Positions 42,012 to 51,414 of a stretch of 64,000 nt of DNA are shown here, one piece after another. Numbering within the stretch: position 1 is the stretch's first letter; each line of letters starts with the position of its first letter. Under the pieces are notes generated by a model. That model saw only the letters and a program-made list of their open reading frames with translations, did not search any database and was not told the DNA's origin. The DNA lies in contig JADQBA010000028.1 of assembly GCA_016903675.1 (NCBI GenBank), forward strand, positions 9,555 to 73,554, in the 5' to 3' direction. The DNA is from Stigonema ocellatum SAG 48.90 = DSM 106950. Its GTDB lineage: Bacteria > Cyanobacteriota > Cyanobacteriia > Cyanobacteriales > Nostocaceae. The translations under genes were made by a program, and so were the position numbers.

Positions 42012-42455
42012 ATGTATTTGTTGGATACCAATCACTGTAGTTATCTCATTAACAACAATCCTCAAGTTGTCGCAACTGCTCAAAGCTATGCTCAAGATCC
42101 TTTTGGGATTAGCATCATTAGCTATGGTGAGTTGCTTTACATGACGGAAAAATCAGAGCGTCGAGAGATGAACTTACAAGTGGTTCAAGCATTCTTGACA
42201 GAGATGGATATCTATCTGATCAACAAAGAAATAGCTGAGATATACAGTCAACTGAAGAACCGCATTTTTCGTCAATTTGCCCCAAAAGAAAAAAACAAAC
42301 GCCGCAGTACCCGCATTCAGGATCTCGGTTTTGATGACAATGATCTATGGATCGCTGCAACAGCAATTTATCATAATATTACTCTCGTCTCTGCTGACAG
42401 CGACTTCACTAAGATTCAGCAAGTTTACAGCTTTTCAGTGGAATCCTGGATTTAA
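42012..42455 (+). CDS. vapC: PIN-domain toxin (VapC type)
   Basis: A 147-residue PIN nuclease with all acidic positions: MYLLDTNHCSYLI, ISYGELLYM, FDDNDLWIAATAI and LVSADSDFTKI. VapC proteins cleave specific tRNAs or rRNA; the target here is unknown. It follows the antitoxin gene after 11 bp in a normal operon. The length is slightly above the usual ~135 because of a basic loop (RQFAPKEKNKRRSTRI). Confidence 0.9.
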   Translation: MYLLDTNHCSYLINNNPQVVATAQSYAQDPFGISIISYGELLYMTEKSERREMNLQVVQAFLTEMDIYLINKEIAEIYSQLKNRIFRQFAPKEKNKRRSTRIQDLGFDDNDLWIAATAIYHNITLVSADSDFTKIQQVYSFSVESWI

Positions 42456-43366
42456 TTGCTTCACTCGCTATTGTCTCATTATTCCCCGTAAAGTCATTTC
42501 TGTGGTATTGTGGTGATTGGTCGCTCCAGAAAACTGAATTGACGCTAGAACCTGTATCTAGTAAGCCTGATACATTATTCGTAATTCGTAATTGATGGTT
42601 AGCGGTGTTAACAATTTTCCGGATAATTTTAAGCAAAGAGTGCTTATTGACAAATTATTCATGACCTGAATTTCAGGTCGCAATTGAAATAGGTGACATG
42701 CCATCCAATACTGCTCGGTTAAGATAATTACTATCACGCAAAACCTCGTAGAGACGCGATAACCCTTGTCTCTACAACCAGAATTATCATCAAAAAAACC
42801 AAAACCCGAGTAGTATTGACATGCCATCGACTTAATCCTGATTTTTATGAGATTTTGAACCAATACTTGGCGGTTAACGATAGTTGAGGTCCCAGAAACC
42901 CGGTAACTCCTGCGAAACCGGGTTTCTTATTTTCGGGTGATACGCCATCGACTTAATCCTGATTTTTATGAGATTTTGAACCTTCTATAAGATTGTCAGC
43001 ACCCTGAAAGAGAACTTATAGCAGTCCGTGCAGGAGATCGCAACACCTCTCCCAAGTCCTCCAAGTCGTCCCTCTTGTTCGGAAATCTGCGGAGGATTGC
43101 TATATGCACAAATAAGTGCAGAGAGATTGGGGGTGGTTGTGCATAAGTCGGAAAAAACAAACTGAACAATTTATAGGCAGGGCTATTTCATTTGTTCTGG
43201 GATAGCCTGGTACAAATTCGAGCAAAAGCGAATCAGTTCAGGAGACAAAATCTTAGTAACGGCTGATGCACCACCACAGAAGAAGGAGACTTGAAGACAT
43301 TTTTGTGTTACTGCGCCACTAAATTCAACAGCTAACTAAAAAATTCACTCTAGTAGGAGCTTTCAT
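42456..43366. other. 911-bp non-coding region with repeats
   Basis: No convincing gene. It contains a 39-bp direct repeat (42823-42861 and 42944-42982) flanking a GAAACCCGGTAAC/CGAAACCGGGTTTC hairpin, a GTAGAGACGCGATAACCCTT/TGTCTCTAC hairpin near 42750 and ATTCGTAATTCGTAATTG scraps. The last ~100 bp before 43367 presumably hold the dicarboxylate transporter promoter. Confidence 0.55.
42823..42982. repeat. 39-bp direct repeats around a hairpin insert
   Basis: GCCATCGACTTAATCCTGAT followed by TTTTATGAGATTTTGAACC is present identically at both ends of an 82-bp insert containing the AAACCCGG/CCGGGTTT hairpin. This may be an insertion that duplicated its target, or a slipped duplication. Confidence 0.85.
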
Positions 43367-44677
43367 ATGCTTTCAACTTTTGCACCGTTAGTGATTATTT
43401 TGATTGCCATAATTTTCATGTTCAAGCGTGTTGATGTGCGGCTGAGTTTGGGGTTATGTGGAGCGGGTTTGTTTCTGATTGCAAATCAGTTGCCCCAGTT
43501 TTTCGTCACCATTACTCAACAAATGACGAATGAAAAGACGGTAGTTCCCATTTGTACAGCGATGGGGTTTGCCTATGTGTTGAGGCTAACGGAGTGCGAT
43601 CGCCACCTCACTCACTTACTACTAGCTCCCTTGCGTCATGGAAAATGGTTGTTAATTCCAGGGGGAATTATTGCTGCTTACATTGTGAATATGGCGCTTG
43701 TGAGTCAGTCAAGCACAGCAGCAATTGTGGGAACCGTATTACTACCTTTGCTACAGGCCGTTGGGATCGCCCCAGTTATAGCAGGTTCTCTTTTATTGCT
43801 GGGTTCCTCAATGGGAGGCGAGTTATTCAACCCAGGTGCAGTGGAAATGGTCAAACTGGCAGAACTCACAGGACAGCCAGTAGCAAAACTAGTGACACAG
43901 GTGTTACCGATTAATCTTTTGGCAAGTATCACCACGCTAATCGTATTCTGCATCCTGGCTGTCATCTTGTCCAAGAAGACGGTAGTAGCATCACCAGAAG
44001 ACAGTAAAATCGATTCAGCTGCTCCACAGTCAGGCAAACCATTTCATGTGAATTTGATTAAAGCACTAGTACCACTGCTACCATTAGCATTGCTATTTAT
44101 GGTTCCTGCCTTAGTACAGCTTCCCAAAGAGTTCTCTAATAATAGTGTGTCTATCGCCGCTGCCATGTTAATTGCAGTTACAGTCGCTGGCTTAACTACT
44201 CCTAGAGAGTCAGCGCGTCTGGTAGCAGTGTTTTTTGAAGGTGCGGGTTTTGCTTATGCCAACATCATTTCCATAATCATCGTGGCAACAATTTTTACCG
44301 ACGGGATCAAAGCCAATGGATTGATTGAATTTCTGACAAATGCACTTGCAAACCGTCCAGTTGCAGCCCAGATTGCCAGCTTGATTTTACCTTTTACCCT
44401 TGCAGGAGTAACAGGCTCTGGAATTGCGCCTGCCATAGCAGTGATGAATGTATTAGTGCCAGTAGCTGCAAAAATGAATTTAGATCCTGTGAACATTGGC
44501 GCACTAGCAGCAGTAGCAGCACAGTTAGGACGCACTTTGAGTCCAGTAGCCGCTGTTGTGATTATGAGCGCTACGATATCTCAGCAACCACCATTAAATT
44601 TGGTCAAGTATGTGGTGTTACCTCTGTTAACTGGGTTGGTCGCGGTGCTTGTAGCAACATTACGGAATTGGGTTTAA
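43367..44677 (+). CDS. DcuC-type C4-dicarboxylate transporter
   Basis: A 436-residue membrane protein with about twelve helices, resembling the DcuC family of C4-dicarboxylate exchange carriers. Visible features are VALVSQSSTAAIVGTVLL-like and GSSMGGELFNPGAVEMVKLA motifs and the mirrored second half GVTGSGIAPAIAVMNVLVPV. DcuC in enterobacteria exports succinate under fermentation; in a cyanobacterium it may handle dicarboxylates in the dark, but substrate and direction are inference. Monocistronic; the next gene starts 108 bp later. Confidence 0.85.
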   Translation: MLSTFAPLVIILIAIIFMFKRVDVRLSLGLCGAGLFLIANQLPQFFVTITQQMTNEKTVVPICTAMGFAYVLRLTECDRHLTHLLLAPLRHGKWLLIPGGIIAAYIVNMALVSQSSTAAIVGTVLLPLLQAVGIAPVIAGSLLLLGSSMGGELFNPGAVEMVKLAELTGQPVAKLVTQVLPINLLASITTLIVFCILAVILSKKTVVASPEDSKIDSAAPQSGKPFHVNLIKALVPLLPLALLFMVPALVQLPKEFSNNSVSIAAAMLIAVTVAGLTTPRESARLVAVFFEGAGFAYANIISIIIVATIFTDGIKANGLIEFLTNALANRPVAAQIASLILPFTLAGVTGSGIAPAIAVMNVLVPVAAKMNLDPVNIGALAAVAAQLGRTLSPVAAVVIMSATISQQPPLNLVKYVVLPLLTGLVAVLVATLRNWV

Positions 44678-44784
44678 GCAGAAAATTTACACCAAATTTT
44701 AAATATTTGCATATATTCGCAGAAACATTTATTCTACTATTTTAGGACTTAGTTAAATGGCTGTGAATCGGGTTGCGGAACATT

Positions 44785-45513
44785 ATGGATGACATTCAAC
44801 TGGAAGTAGAACTAATCAGACTGTTTAACATAGTCTGCCAATCAGCAGCCGATAGTCGAGAGCGAACAAAAGCTGTCAATCGCTTTCTTATCCTCTGTCA
44901 ACAATCTCTAAAATTAATTAAGAGTAATCACCCAGATTATCCTCATGCTTTAAATCAAACGTGGGATTGGCTTGGCACAAATATCCAAAACTTTAAACCG
45001 ACTTCTAGTTCATGGATAGAAAGTCTACAGAGGTGGATTAATGGATATCTTTATTGGCGAATTAAAGATTTGATTCCCACAACCCCTCCGCCCCTTAGTC
45101 TCGAACAGCCAATTGGTAATGATAAAGTTAATTTAACCTACAAGGATTTGCTGAGAGATGAAAAACATGAATTTTCTTTATTGGATAACTTAATAAAAGA
45201 AGAGGAAGCGGAATACCTAAAGAATGTGATTGAAAAAATCAGCCTTTATGTTGAAAAAGATCCAGATAACATCCTCAGAAATTTTTATCCAAAAGGATAT
45301 CCCAAATGTAATTGTCAGTTACTTATCAAAAGGCTTATTTTTAAAAAACCACCCGCTACACTAGCTGACATTGCCAGAGAGTTTGATATTAAATACCAAA
45401 GTCTCAACACCTGCTGGCAACATACACAACGTCAAAATTGTCGTAAGCTTCTCAAAGAAATTGCCCACAAAATTTGTCAAGATAATTGCTATCAACTTGG
45501 AGAAAAATTATGA
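44785..45513 (+). CDS. Sigma-70-like regulatory protein, first gene of four-gene unit
   Basis: A 242-residue protein starting at ATG 44785. Residues ~70-100 (SWIESLQRWINGYLYWRIKD) resemble the helix of sigma region 2, and the C-terminal part (PATLADIAREFDIKYQSLNT then CWQHTQRQNCRKLLKEI) resembles a region-4 helix-turn-helix. Both are divergent, so promoter recognition is not certain. Its TGA overlaps the ATG of the DUF1822 gene (ATGA), so they are translated together. Comparable sigma-like/DUF1822 neighbours occur in other filamentous cyanobacteria. It could direct transcription of the downstream genes or act as an adaptor. Confidence 0.7.
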   Translation: MDDIQLEVELIRLFNIVCQSAADSRERTKAVNRFLILCQQSLKLIKSNHPDYPHALNQTWDWLGTNIQNFKPTSSSWIESLQRWINGYLYWRIKDLIPTTPPPLSLEQPIGNDKVNLTYKDLLRDEKHEFSLLDNLIKEEEAEYLKNVIEKISLYVEKDPDNILRNFYPKGYPKCNCQLLIKRLIFKKPPATLADIAREFDIKYQSLNTCWQHTQRQNCRKLLKEIAHKICQDNCYQLGEKL

Positions 45514-46478
45514 ACAGCACGAAATCAAATCTACCTACTATCTTACTAGATAGAGAAGCCCATCGCCTAGCTGAAAAATTTGCTTTTCTACAAGTTACTC
45601 CTGAGAAAAGACAAAAAGTTTATTTTAATACTTTGGCTGTCTACGCTGTCAATCGATATCTAAAACGGTTGGACATTGAAACCAATCTAGAGCAAAGTGA
45701 CAGTTGTCATCCAGTTATACATTCTCTCTTTGATGTAGCTGACTTAATTTTGCCAAACATTAATAAAAAATTAGAGTGTTGTTCAGTTTTACCAGGGGAA
45801 ACAGCCTTTAATTTACCACTGCAAGGAACAGAAAATCTTATTGGTTATGTTGCAGTGCAGTTTAATGATATTCTCACAGAAGCTGGGATTTTAGGATTTT
45901 TACCTATCACAGCTATCAGTAACAATCCTTTACAACAAATATCGATTTCTGATTTAGAATCTGTTGACACACTCATTGATTATATATTTGATGCTCAAGA
46001 AGCAACATCAGTACAAAAAACACCTATATCTATAATAGAGAATTTGGCAAATTCAGTGCGATCGCTTCGCCAGATCAATATTATTGACCAAGTTCGGCAG
46101 ACCTTTCAAGAGTTTTTAGAAGAACCCACACTATCCTATGCACACCGAAGCGCTTCAAATCATCAAGATACTGAAATTTCCTTAGCCACAGAAATTGACT
46201 TGGGTTCTCAAAAGCTTGTCCTCATTATCGAGATGACACCCAAAGATGAACAGAGAAAGCGTATTCGCTTGAGCTTAGAGTCAATAGACATAAATAAATT
46301 GCCTCCTTTCCAACTATACATTATCGAGCAATCTGGAGAAATTTTTCCTCACCAAGTTGAGTCAGAAAGTCCTACTCATATTCAGCTTCAAACCTTTAAT
46401 GGTCGAATTGGAGAAAATTTCAGCGTCAAAATAGTTTATGGAAATGTTAGTGTCACAGAAAATTTTATTGTTCCGTAA
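45510..46478 (+). CDS. DUF1822 family protein
   Basis: A 322-residue soluble protein, from the ATG at 45510 overlapping the previous stop. Recognisable DUF1822 features are the early helical segment (REAHRLAEKFAFLQVTPEKR, then VYFNTLAVYAVNRYLKRLDI) and the later beta-rich part (GENLIGYVAVQF-like, DLGSQKLVLIIEMTPKD). Function of the family is unknown; it is nearly restricted to cyanobacteria and often lies beside CHAT or CHASE2 genes. The C-terminal half resembles an Ig-like or C2-like beta domain by eye only. The next gene starts 20 bp downstream. Confidence 0.75.
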   Translation: MNSTKSNLPTILLDREAHRLAEKFAFLQVTPEKRQKVYFNTLAVYAVNRYLKRLDIETNLEQSDSCHPVIHSLFDVADLILPNINKKLECCSVLPGETAFNLPLQGTENLIGYVAVQFNDILTEAGILGFLPITAISNNPLQQISISDLESVDTLIDYIFDAQEATSVQKTPISIIENLANSVRSLRQINIIDQVRQTFQEFLEEPTLSYAHRSASNHQDTEISLATEIDLGSQKLVLIIEMTPKDEQRKRIRLSLESIDINKLPPFQLYIIEQSGEIFPHQVESESPTHIQLQTFNGRIGENFSVKIVYGNVSVTENFIVP

Positions 46479-46498
46479 AATTTGGTATTAGAAAAACA

Positions 46499-47995
46499 AT
46501 GAAGAAAGCTGTTCTCACGCTAGAGATGAATTCTAATCACACTGTCAAAATTTACTTCAAAACTGAAAATGAAGGCATAAAACGGGAATTACCTTCATTC
46601 TCAAGCATAAGCACATACTATGAAAAATGGCAACAAGCTATCAATCAATCATTGATTACTCCTTCGAGATTAGAAGCAGAGGAACCAAGCAATAACTCGC
46701 CTGTGGATATCAAAAGCTGTGCAGACAATTTAAAAGAGGAAATTAATAGCTGGCTAAAGCATGAGGATTTTAAAAAAGTTAGGGAAAATATCATTGATTT
46801 TTTAGAATCATCGCAAAAGCATACTAGTCGCATAATCATCAAAACAGATGATTCATTCTTACAACGAGTTCCTTGGTATTGCTGGGAGATATTGTCAGGA
46901 TACCCCAAAACTGAAGTTACCTTAAGTTCTGATACAGGCAAAACTAAAAATCATAATTACCTTCCTCCTTATAAATCTCAATTAAGATTACTAATAATCT
47001 TAGGCGATGGGACAAATATTTCTTTGGATCGCGATCAAAAAAATCTTGAAAAATTAAAAAGAAAAACTCATATAAACATTGATGTTTTTCCTGCCGCCAA
47101 CCATAATCTCAATGAATTATGCAATATAGCTAAATTAAAAGAATCTTTAGCAAATAGCCTCCGTAATGGATACGATATTATCTTTTTTGCGGGTCATGGA
47201 GTGGGAAAAAGTGAAAATCAAACCGATAAAATTAGATTTAATATTAACAACACTCTGTTAGATATTTCTATTGCTGATTTTGAAGATGTTTTAAAAATTG
47301 CAATTATAAAAGGGTTACGGTTAGCTATATTTAATTCTTGTATGGGTATGACAATAGGGCATCATTTAGACAAGAATCATGCTCTGACTACGATTGTTAT
47401 GCGCGAGAAAATAAGAGATGATTTGGCAATAATTTTTTTAGAAAACTTTCTAGAGTATTTTTATTCAGGACAACCATTATGCTTAGCTGTTAAACAAGCA
47501 AGGGAAAAGCTGAGAGAAGAAAGTCATACAGATGAGAGTTCTACTTGGCTACCAGTAATTTTTCAAAAGGAGAGTGAAGAATCTATATGTTTAAAAGATT
47601 GGATATTACCTAATATTTTAGAACTATTGTTTAGTGTCGGCTTAACTGGTTTCAATTTCGGCTTAGCAGCAATCTTTATTAGCACTTGGGTATCAACTGT
47701 CATAATTAACCCTGCTTATTGGTTAATCGTGTTAATTATATGTGGTTTAACATCTGGTTTAATATTTGCTTTTTTTCCCTATCTAAGCAAGCATAAATAT
47801 TTACTAATTTTGGCTATTATTACACTGACAACTAGCATAGTTATTGGATTAATTTATGGTGCTTGGACTTATGTTTATTCATTCATGATAGCCTTATTCT
47901 CAGTATTTACTCTATCAGCTTTTTGCTTAATTTATTACATTCGCCAACCCTTGTCCAGAATAGTTAATTTTTACATTAGATTATCACAAAGGTAA
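46499..47995 (+). CDS. CHAT-domain caspase-like protein with C-terminal membrane helices
   Basis: A 498-residue protein. Residues ~1-150 form an effector-like N-terminal region (IIIKTDDSFLQRVPWYCWEI). The CHAT peptidase core (~155-375) carries the catalytic dyad His233 in IIFFAGHGVG and Cys281 in LAIFNSCMGM, both intact, plus the typical tail SGQPLCLAVKQAREKL and WLPVIFQ. Four hydrophobic helices follow (~385-490), ending in a short basic tail. This predicts a membrane-tethered cysteine protease facing the cytoplasm. CHAT proteases act in programmed cell death and in phage defence (for example gasdermin or CRISPR-linked Craspase types); substrate here is unknown. The binding-protein gene follows after 6 bp. 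Confidence 0.85.
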   Translation: MKKAVLTLEMNSNHTVKIYFKTENEGIKRELPSFSSISTYYEKWQQAINQSLITPSRLEAEEPSNNSPVDIKSCADNLKEEINSWLKHEDFKKVRENIIDFLESSQKHTSRIIIKTDDSFLQRVPWYCWEILSGYPKTEVTLSSDTGKTKNHNYLPPYKSQLRLLIILGDGTNISLDRDQKNLEKLKRKTHINIDVFPAANHNLNELCNIAKLKESLANSLRNGYDIIFFAGHGVGKSENQTDKIRFNINNTLLDISIADFEDVLKIAIIKGLRLAIFNSCMGMTIGHHLDKNHALTTIVMREKIRDDLAIIFLENFLEYFYSGQPLCLAVKQAREKLREESHTDESSTWLPVIFQKESEESICLKDWILPNILELLFSVGLTGFNFGLAAIFISTWVSTVIINPAYWLIVLIICGLTSGLIFAFFPYLSKHKYLLILAIITLTTSIVIGLIYGAWTYVYSFMIALFSVFTLSAFCLIYYIRQPLSRIVNFYIRLSQR

Positions 47996-48001
47996 TTGCA
48001 A

Positions 48002-49501
48002 ATGCAAAATAAAACATTAAATATGAGTGAATGGTTTTATTTAACTTTGTCTGTCTGTTTGACAGCCGGGATATCTTTGATACTTGCAAAGAGTATTATT
48101 TCTATTCCCAAAAACTTATTATGTCAATTTAAAAATAATCATCTTAATTGTCATAATAAATTAATTAGCTTTGGAGAAAAGCGATTAATTCCAACAGATA
48201 TAGAAAAAAAGATAACAAATAAATCAAATAGAATAAAGTTTCATAATTTTAAGCAAGAAGGTATAGAATTATTTAGTAATAAAGCTCCTGCTAATGCAGC
48301 AGAAAAACTAGAAAATGCATTTAATATCTATCATGAACCTGAAACATTAATTTATAAGAATAACGCTCATTCTGAAAGTCATTCACATATCCAGATTGCT
48401 GTAAGCGTTCCGATTAGTAAAAATCTAGAAATTGCAGAGGAAATATTGCGCGGTGTCGCTCAGGCTCAAGATGAGATAAATCAGAGTGATAACCATATAA
48501 ATGGTAAGTGGTTACAGATAGGTATTGCAGATGATAAAAATGATCCTAGGTTTGCTAAAGAAAAAATAGCTCCAGAAGTTGTTAGCAATACTAATATTCT
48601 TGCTGTAGTTGGGCATAATGCTAGTAATGTTTCTCAAGCTGTAGCTGAGGTTTATGAACAAGGAAAATTAGTAATGGTATCACCTACTAGCTACTCAATG
48701 AATATTGCTAATTATAATTATAATTACAATTCTATATTCAAAGTTGTGCCTGATGTAAATATTTTAGCTAATGCACTGCAAGAATTTTATATAAAAAGGC
48801 ATCCTAATAAACATTTGTTTATTTGTTATGACAGCACTGAATATGTCAGTCAATCATTTAAATCTTATTTCTTCACTTCAAAAGTTAATATTGTTTCCGA
48901 CGATGATGATTGTAATGTATCAAGTAATAATTTTCAACCAGCCACAGCCATTTCACAAGCTAAAAATAAGAATGCAGATAGCTTGCTTCTGGCAGCATCA
49001 TCTCAGAAAACGGATTCATTTATACAATTAGCAAAGTTAGCAAACCAAAGTGACATAAAAATGGCTTTGTTTAGTAGTTCCAGTTTGTACACACCTAAAA
49101 CACTAGTAGAAGGACAAGAAGCTGTTAAAGACATGGTGCTAGTTAGTCCTTGGCATCCAGATGCTTTTCAAAAAAATCCTTTCTTTTGTAAAGCACAAAA
49201 GCTGTGGCAAGAAAAAGTCAATTGGCGAACTGCTATGGCATATGATGCCACAAAAGTTATTATTGAAGGCTTGAAGCGAAATACAAATCGTCAGGAATTA
49301 GCTTTAGAGCTACACAACACAAGCTTTTCAGTAAGTGGAGCAACTGGTAAAATTAGTTTTAAATCATCAGGCGAACGACAGCAAAGGCAAGCTTTTATTA
49401 TCAAAGTTGTTGAGGATAGCCATACTGATACTGGCTATGACTTTGCCTTAATAGATCCAATAGCAAAAAACAATTCTGGACAAAGTTGCAACAACCAATA
49501 G
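48002..49501 (+). CDS. Membrane-anchored type 1 periplasmic binding protein
   Basis: A 499-residue protein from ATG 48002. One N-terminal helix (WFYLTLSVCLTAGISLILAK) is followed by ~100 residues of linker and a type 1 periplasmic binding fold as in branched-chain amino-acid receptors: IQIAVSVPISKNLEIAEEIL, RGVAQAQDEIN, ILAVVGHNASNVSQAVAEVY and RTAMAYDATKVIIEGL. No permease or ATPase gene is near, so it probably senses rather than imports; an anchored sensor would suit the membrane CHAT protein encoded just before it. Codon use is A/T-rich like its three upstream partners. Confidence 0.82.
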   Translation: MQNKTLNMSEWFYLTLSVCLTAGISLILAKSIISIPKNLLCQFKNNHLNCHNKLISFGEKRLIPTDIEKKITNKSNRIKFHNFKQEGIELFSNKAPANAAEKLENAFNIYHEPETLIYKNNAHSESHSHIQIAVSVPISKNLEIAEEILRGVAQAQDEINQSDNHINGKWLQIGIADDKNDPRFAKEKIAPEVVSNTNILAVVGHNASNVSQAVAEVYEQGKLVMVSPTSYSMNIANYNYNYNSIFKVVPDVNILANALQEFYIKRHPNKHLFICYDSTEYVSQSFKSYFFTSKVNIVSDDDDCNVSSNNFQPATAISQAKNKNADSLLLAASSQKTDSFIQLAKLANQSDIKMALFSSSSLYTPKTLVEGQEAVKDMVLVSPWHPDAFQKNPFFCKAQKLWQEKVNWRTAMAYDATKVIIEGLKRNTNRQELALELHNTSFSVSGATGKISFKSSGERQQRQAFIIKVVEDSHTDTGYDFALIDPIAKNNSGQSCNNQ

Positions 49502-49634
49502 TTGTAGTGAACTAATGAAATAGCCCTGATGAAATAGCCCTGGGGGACAAGGAGGACTTGGGGGACAAGGAGGATTTGGGAGAGGTGTTTATAAATCATT
49601 TAGGATTGCTATATGAAATGTATTAGTACAAATA
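49502..49634. other. Short repeat-rich gap between convergent genes
   Basis: Contains doubled ATGAAATAGCCCTG and GGGGGACAAGGAGGA units. No clear terminator was recognised. Confidence 0.5.
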
Positions 49635-51083
49635 TTACAGTCTGCAAGCCTCGACACGAGAGAAGAGTATAGACGCCCAAGTCATGCCAACAATCCTGAT
49701 CATTTCAACATAGGGTAGGTGACCTGTTGGAGCATCTGTAGTGAAGGTAAGATTAAGATTATCCAACCAAAATTCTTGCCATAGCACATTGTAACGTATC
49801 CATCCCACTTTATTTCCAAAACGACACCAAGTTTCGTAATCTGGGTTTTTGCTTCCCCCAATGCTTTGCCAGATTCGCTGTTGTACACTGAAACCAAAGC
49901 GCCCATTGCTATATCTAACCCAGAGTTTGTCAATAGTGCAAAGGTCTTGACAAAAAAACTTTTCGATGTCTTCTTTGTACAGCGAATTTTGTTGTTCTCG
50001 ACCGCATAGCTTGAGCATGACGTTAAACGTTTCTTCATTCGCTTCTCGCCATCTTCCAGATGTTAGTAAATACTCCAACTCGTCGTAATTTACTGTAAAT
50101 GCTGAAGTCAGATTAGACGGTACTGTAAAAGTTATTGCTTGCTGACGTGGTAATAATGATGATTTGGGAGTTGCTGAAATTTTCTGAGTATTTAGAACTG
50201 CCAGCACTTCATTCACAGATTGATAGCGATTTTTCAGATAATCCTGAATCAACTTATCTAAAATTTCCCCCAATTGAGGACTAATAGTTGTACCTGGTGG
50301 CAAGCTTTCTCTCCATATCCAGCGACCACTCAGAGCATCGTAAAGCTGATCAAAACCGTCTTCTTTTGGCAAACATTTGGTTAGTAGGCGAATACAAGTC
50401 ATACCCAAACTGTAAAGGTCGCTACCTGGGAAAACTTGACCGCGCAGTTGTTCCAGTGGTGCATATCCGGGAGTACCAACTGTCGTTCCTGCTTCCCCGA
50501 GAATTGTTCTTGTTGCTTGTTTAGAGACACCAAAATCAATCAGAATCAATTTGCCATCCTGACGACGGCGCATAATATTTTCTGGCTTGATGTCCCTGTG
50601 AATTACGCCTTGTTCATGGATAAACTGAAGGACTGGTAATAAATCAGCCAAAAGCTGTTTTATCTGTTCTTCGCTAAAAGCTCCCTGCTGCTGCAATTGT
50701 TGTAGTAAAGTCTGCCCCTCGATAAACTCTTGCACCAGATACAAGCGCTTATCCTGTTCAAAATAAGCAACCAATCTGGGAATCTGGGGATGTTCTCCCA
50801 GTTCATAAAGTCGCTTCGCCTCTTGCTTAAAGAGTTCTGTTGCTTTCTCCAGTGCTGGTGTTCCCTGAACTTGAGGGATAAATTGTTTAATCACGCAGGG
50901 ATCATCCATCCTATCTGCATCCCTAGCTTCATAAGTTCTGCCAAATCCACCCTCACCCAGAAGTCGAATCACGCGGTAGCGGTTTCTAAATAGCGGTGTA
51001 AGTGTTTCCCCGCACTTAATGCAAAACTTATTTCCATCAAGATTAAAGGGATTCGAGCAGTTGGAATTGAAACAGTAAAGCAT
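49635..51083 (-). CDS. Serine/threonine kinase with zinc ribbon and GUN4 domain
   Basis: A 482-residue protein. Residues 3-25 form a zinc ribbon (CFNSNCSNPF...CIKCG). The Hanks-type kinase (~33-290) has all motifs: LLGEGGFGRTYEA, Lys in PCVIKQFI, VIHRDIKPENIM, LIDFGVSKQ and GTPGYAPLEQ. Residues ~335-480 are a GUN4 domain (YDELEYLLTSGRWREANEET, FGFSVQQRIWQSIGG, LTFTTDAPTGHLPYV). GUN4 binds porphyrins and activates magnesium chelatase, so the fusion could couple tetrapyrrole level to phosphorylation; kinase-GUN4 fusions are typical of filamentous cyanobacteria. It is convergent with the binding-protein gene of the CHAT unit. Confidence 0.93.
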   Translation of the reverse strand: MLYCFNSNCSNPFNLDGNKFCIKCGETLTPLFRNRYRVIRLLGEGGFGRTYEARDADRMDDPCVIKQFIPQVQGTPALEKATELFKQEAKRLYELGEHPQIPRLVAYFEQDKRLYLVQEFIEGQTLLQQLQQQGAFSEEQIKQLLADLLPVLQFIHEQGVIHRDIKPENIMRRRQDGKLILIDFGVSKQATRTILGEAGTTVGTPGYAPLEQLRGQVFPGSDLYSLGMTCIRLLTKCLPKEDGFDQLYDALSGRWIWRESLPPGTTISPQLGEILDKLIQDYLKNRYQSVNEVLAVLNTQKISATPKSSLLPRQQAITFTVPSNLTSAFTVNYDELEYLLTSGRWREANEETFNVMLKLCGREQQNSLYKEDIEKFFCQDLCTIDKLWVRYSNGRFGFSVQQRIWQSIGGSKNPDYETWCRFGNKVGWIRYNVLWQEFWLDNLNLTFTTDAPTGHLPYVEMIRIVGMTWASILFSRVEACRL

Positions 51084-51414
51084 ATCTGGAAAAATATCAG
51101 CAGATCGTGTCTATGTTAAGTTTTCCCATTTTCCTCTCTCTATCTCAGTTGAAATTCATATTGTCTTAAAATGGTTTCTACCGAACTCGCCCTCATCCGA
51201 TGGAGCGATCGCTCATAATTGAAACGGCTTGCTTCGAGACGTGAGTATTGCTTAGTAAGGACGTTCACCTAAACGTCCGAATCATACATGTATGTAGGCT
51301 ATCTCCCCAAAGATAGAAAACGCCTTTGCTTGAAACGGTATGAGAATGTTTTTGCTAGCGTAGTCATAGAGGGTTCATCACCCCAAGCAAGGGACTTGGT
51401 AAAAAAGGTTTTAT
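51084..51414. other. Divergent promoter region, kinase-GUN4 and ferredoxin-MBL genes
   Basis: 331 bp without a gene. A small hairpin GGACGTTCACCTAAACGTCC lies at about 51258. No recognised regulator site. Confidence 0.5.

Noticed and set aside
42558..42863. Minus-strand 101-codon frame in the 911-bp gap
   Set aside because: Runs through hairpins and TAATTCGTAATT scraps with no conserved segment.
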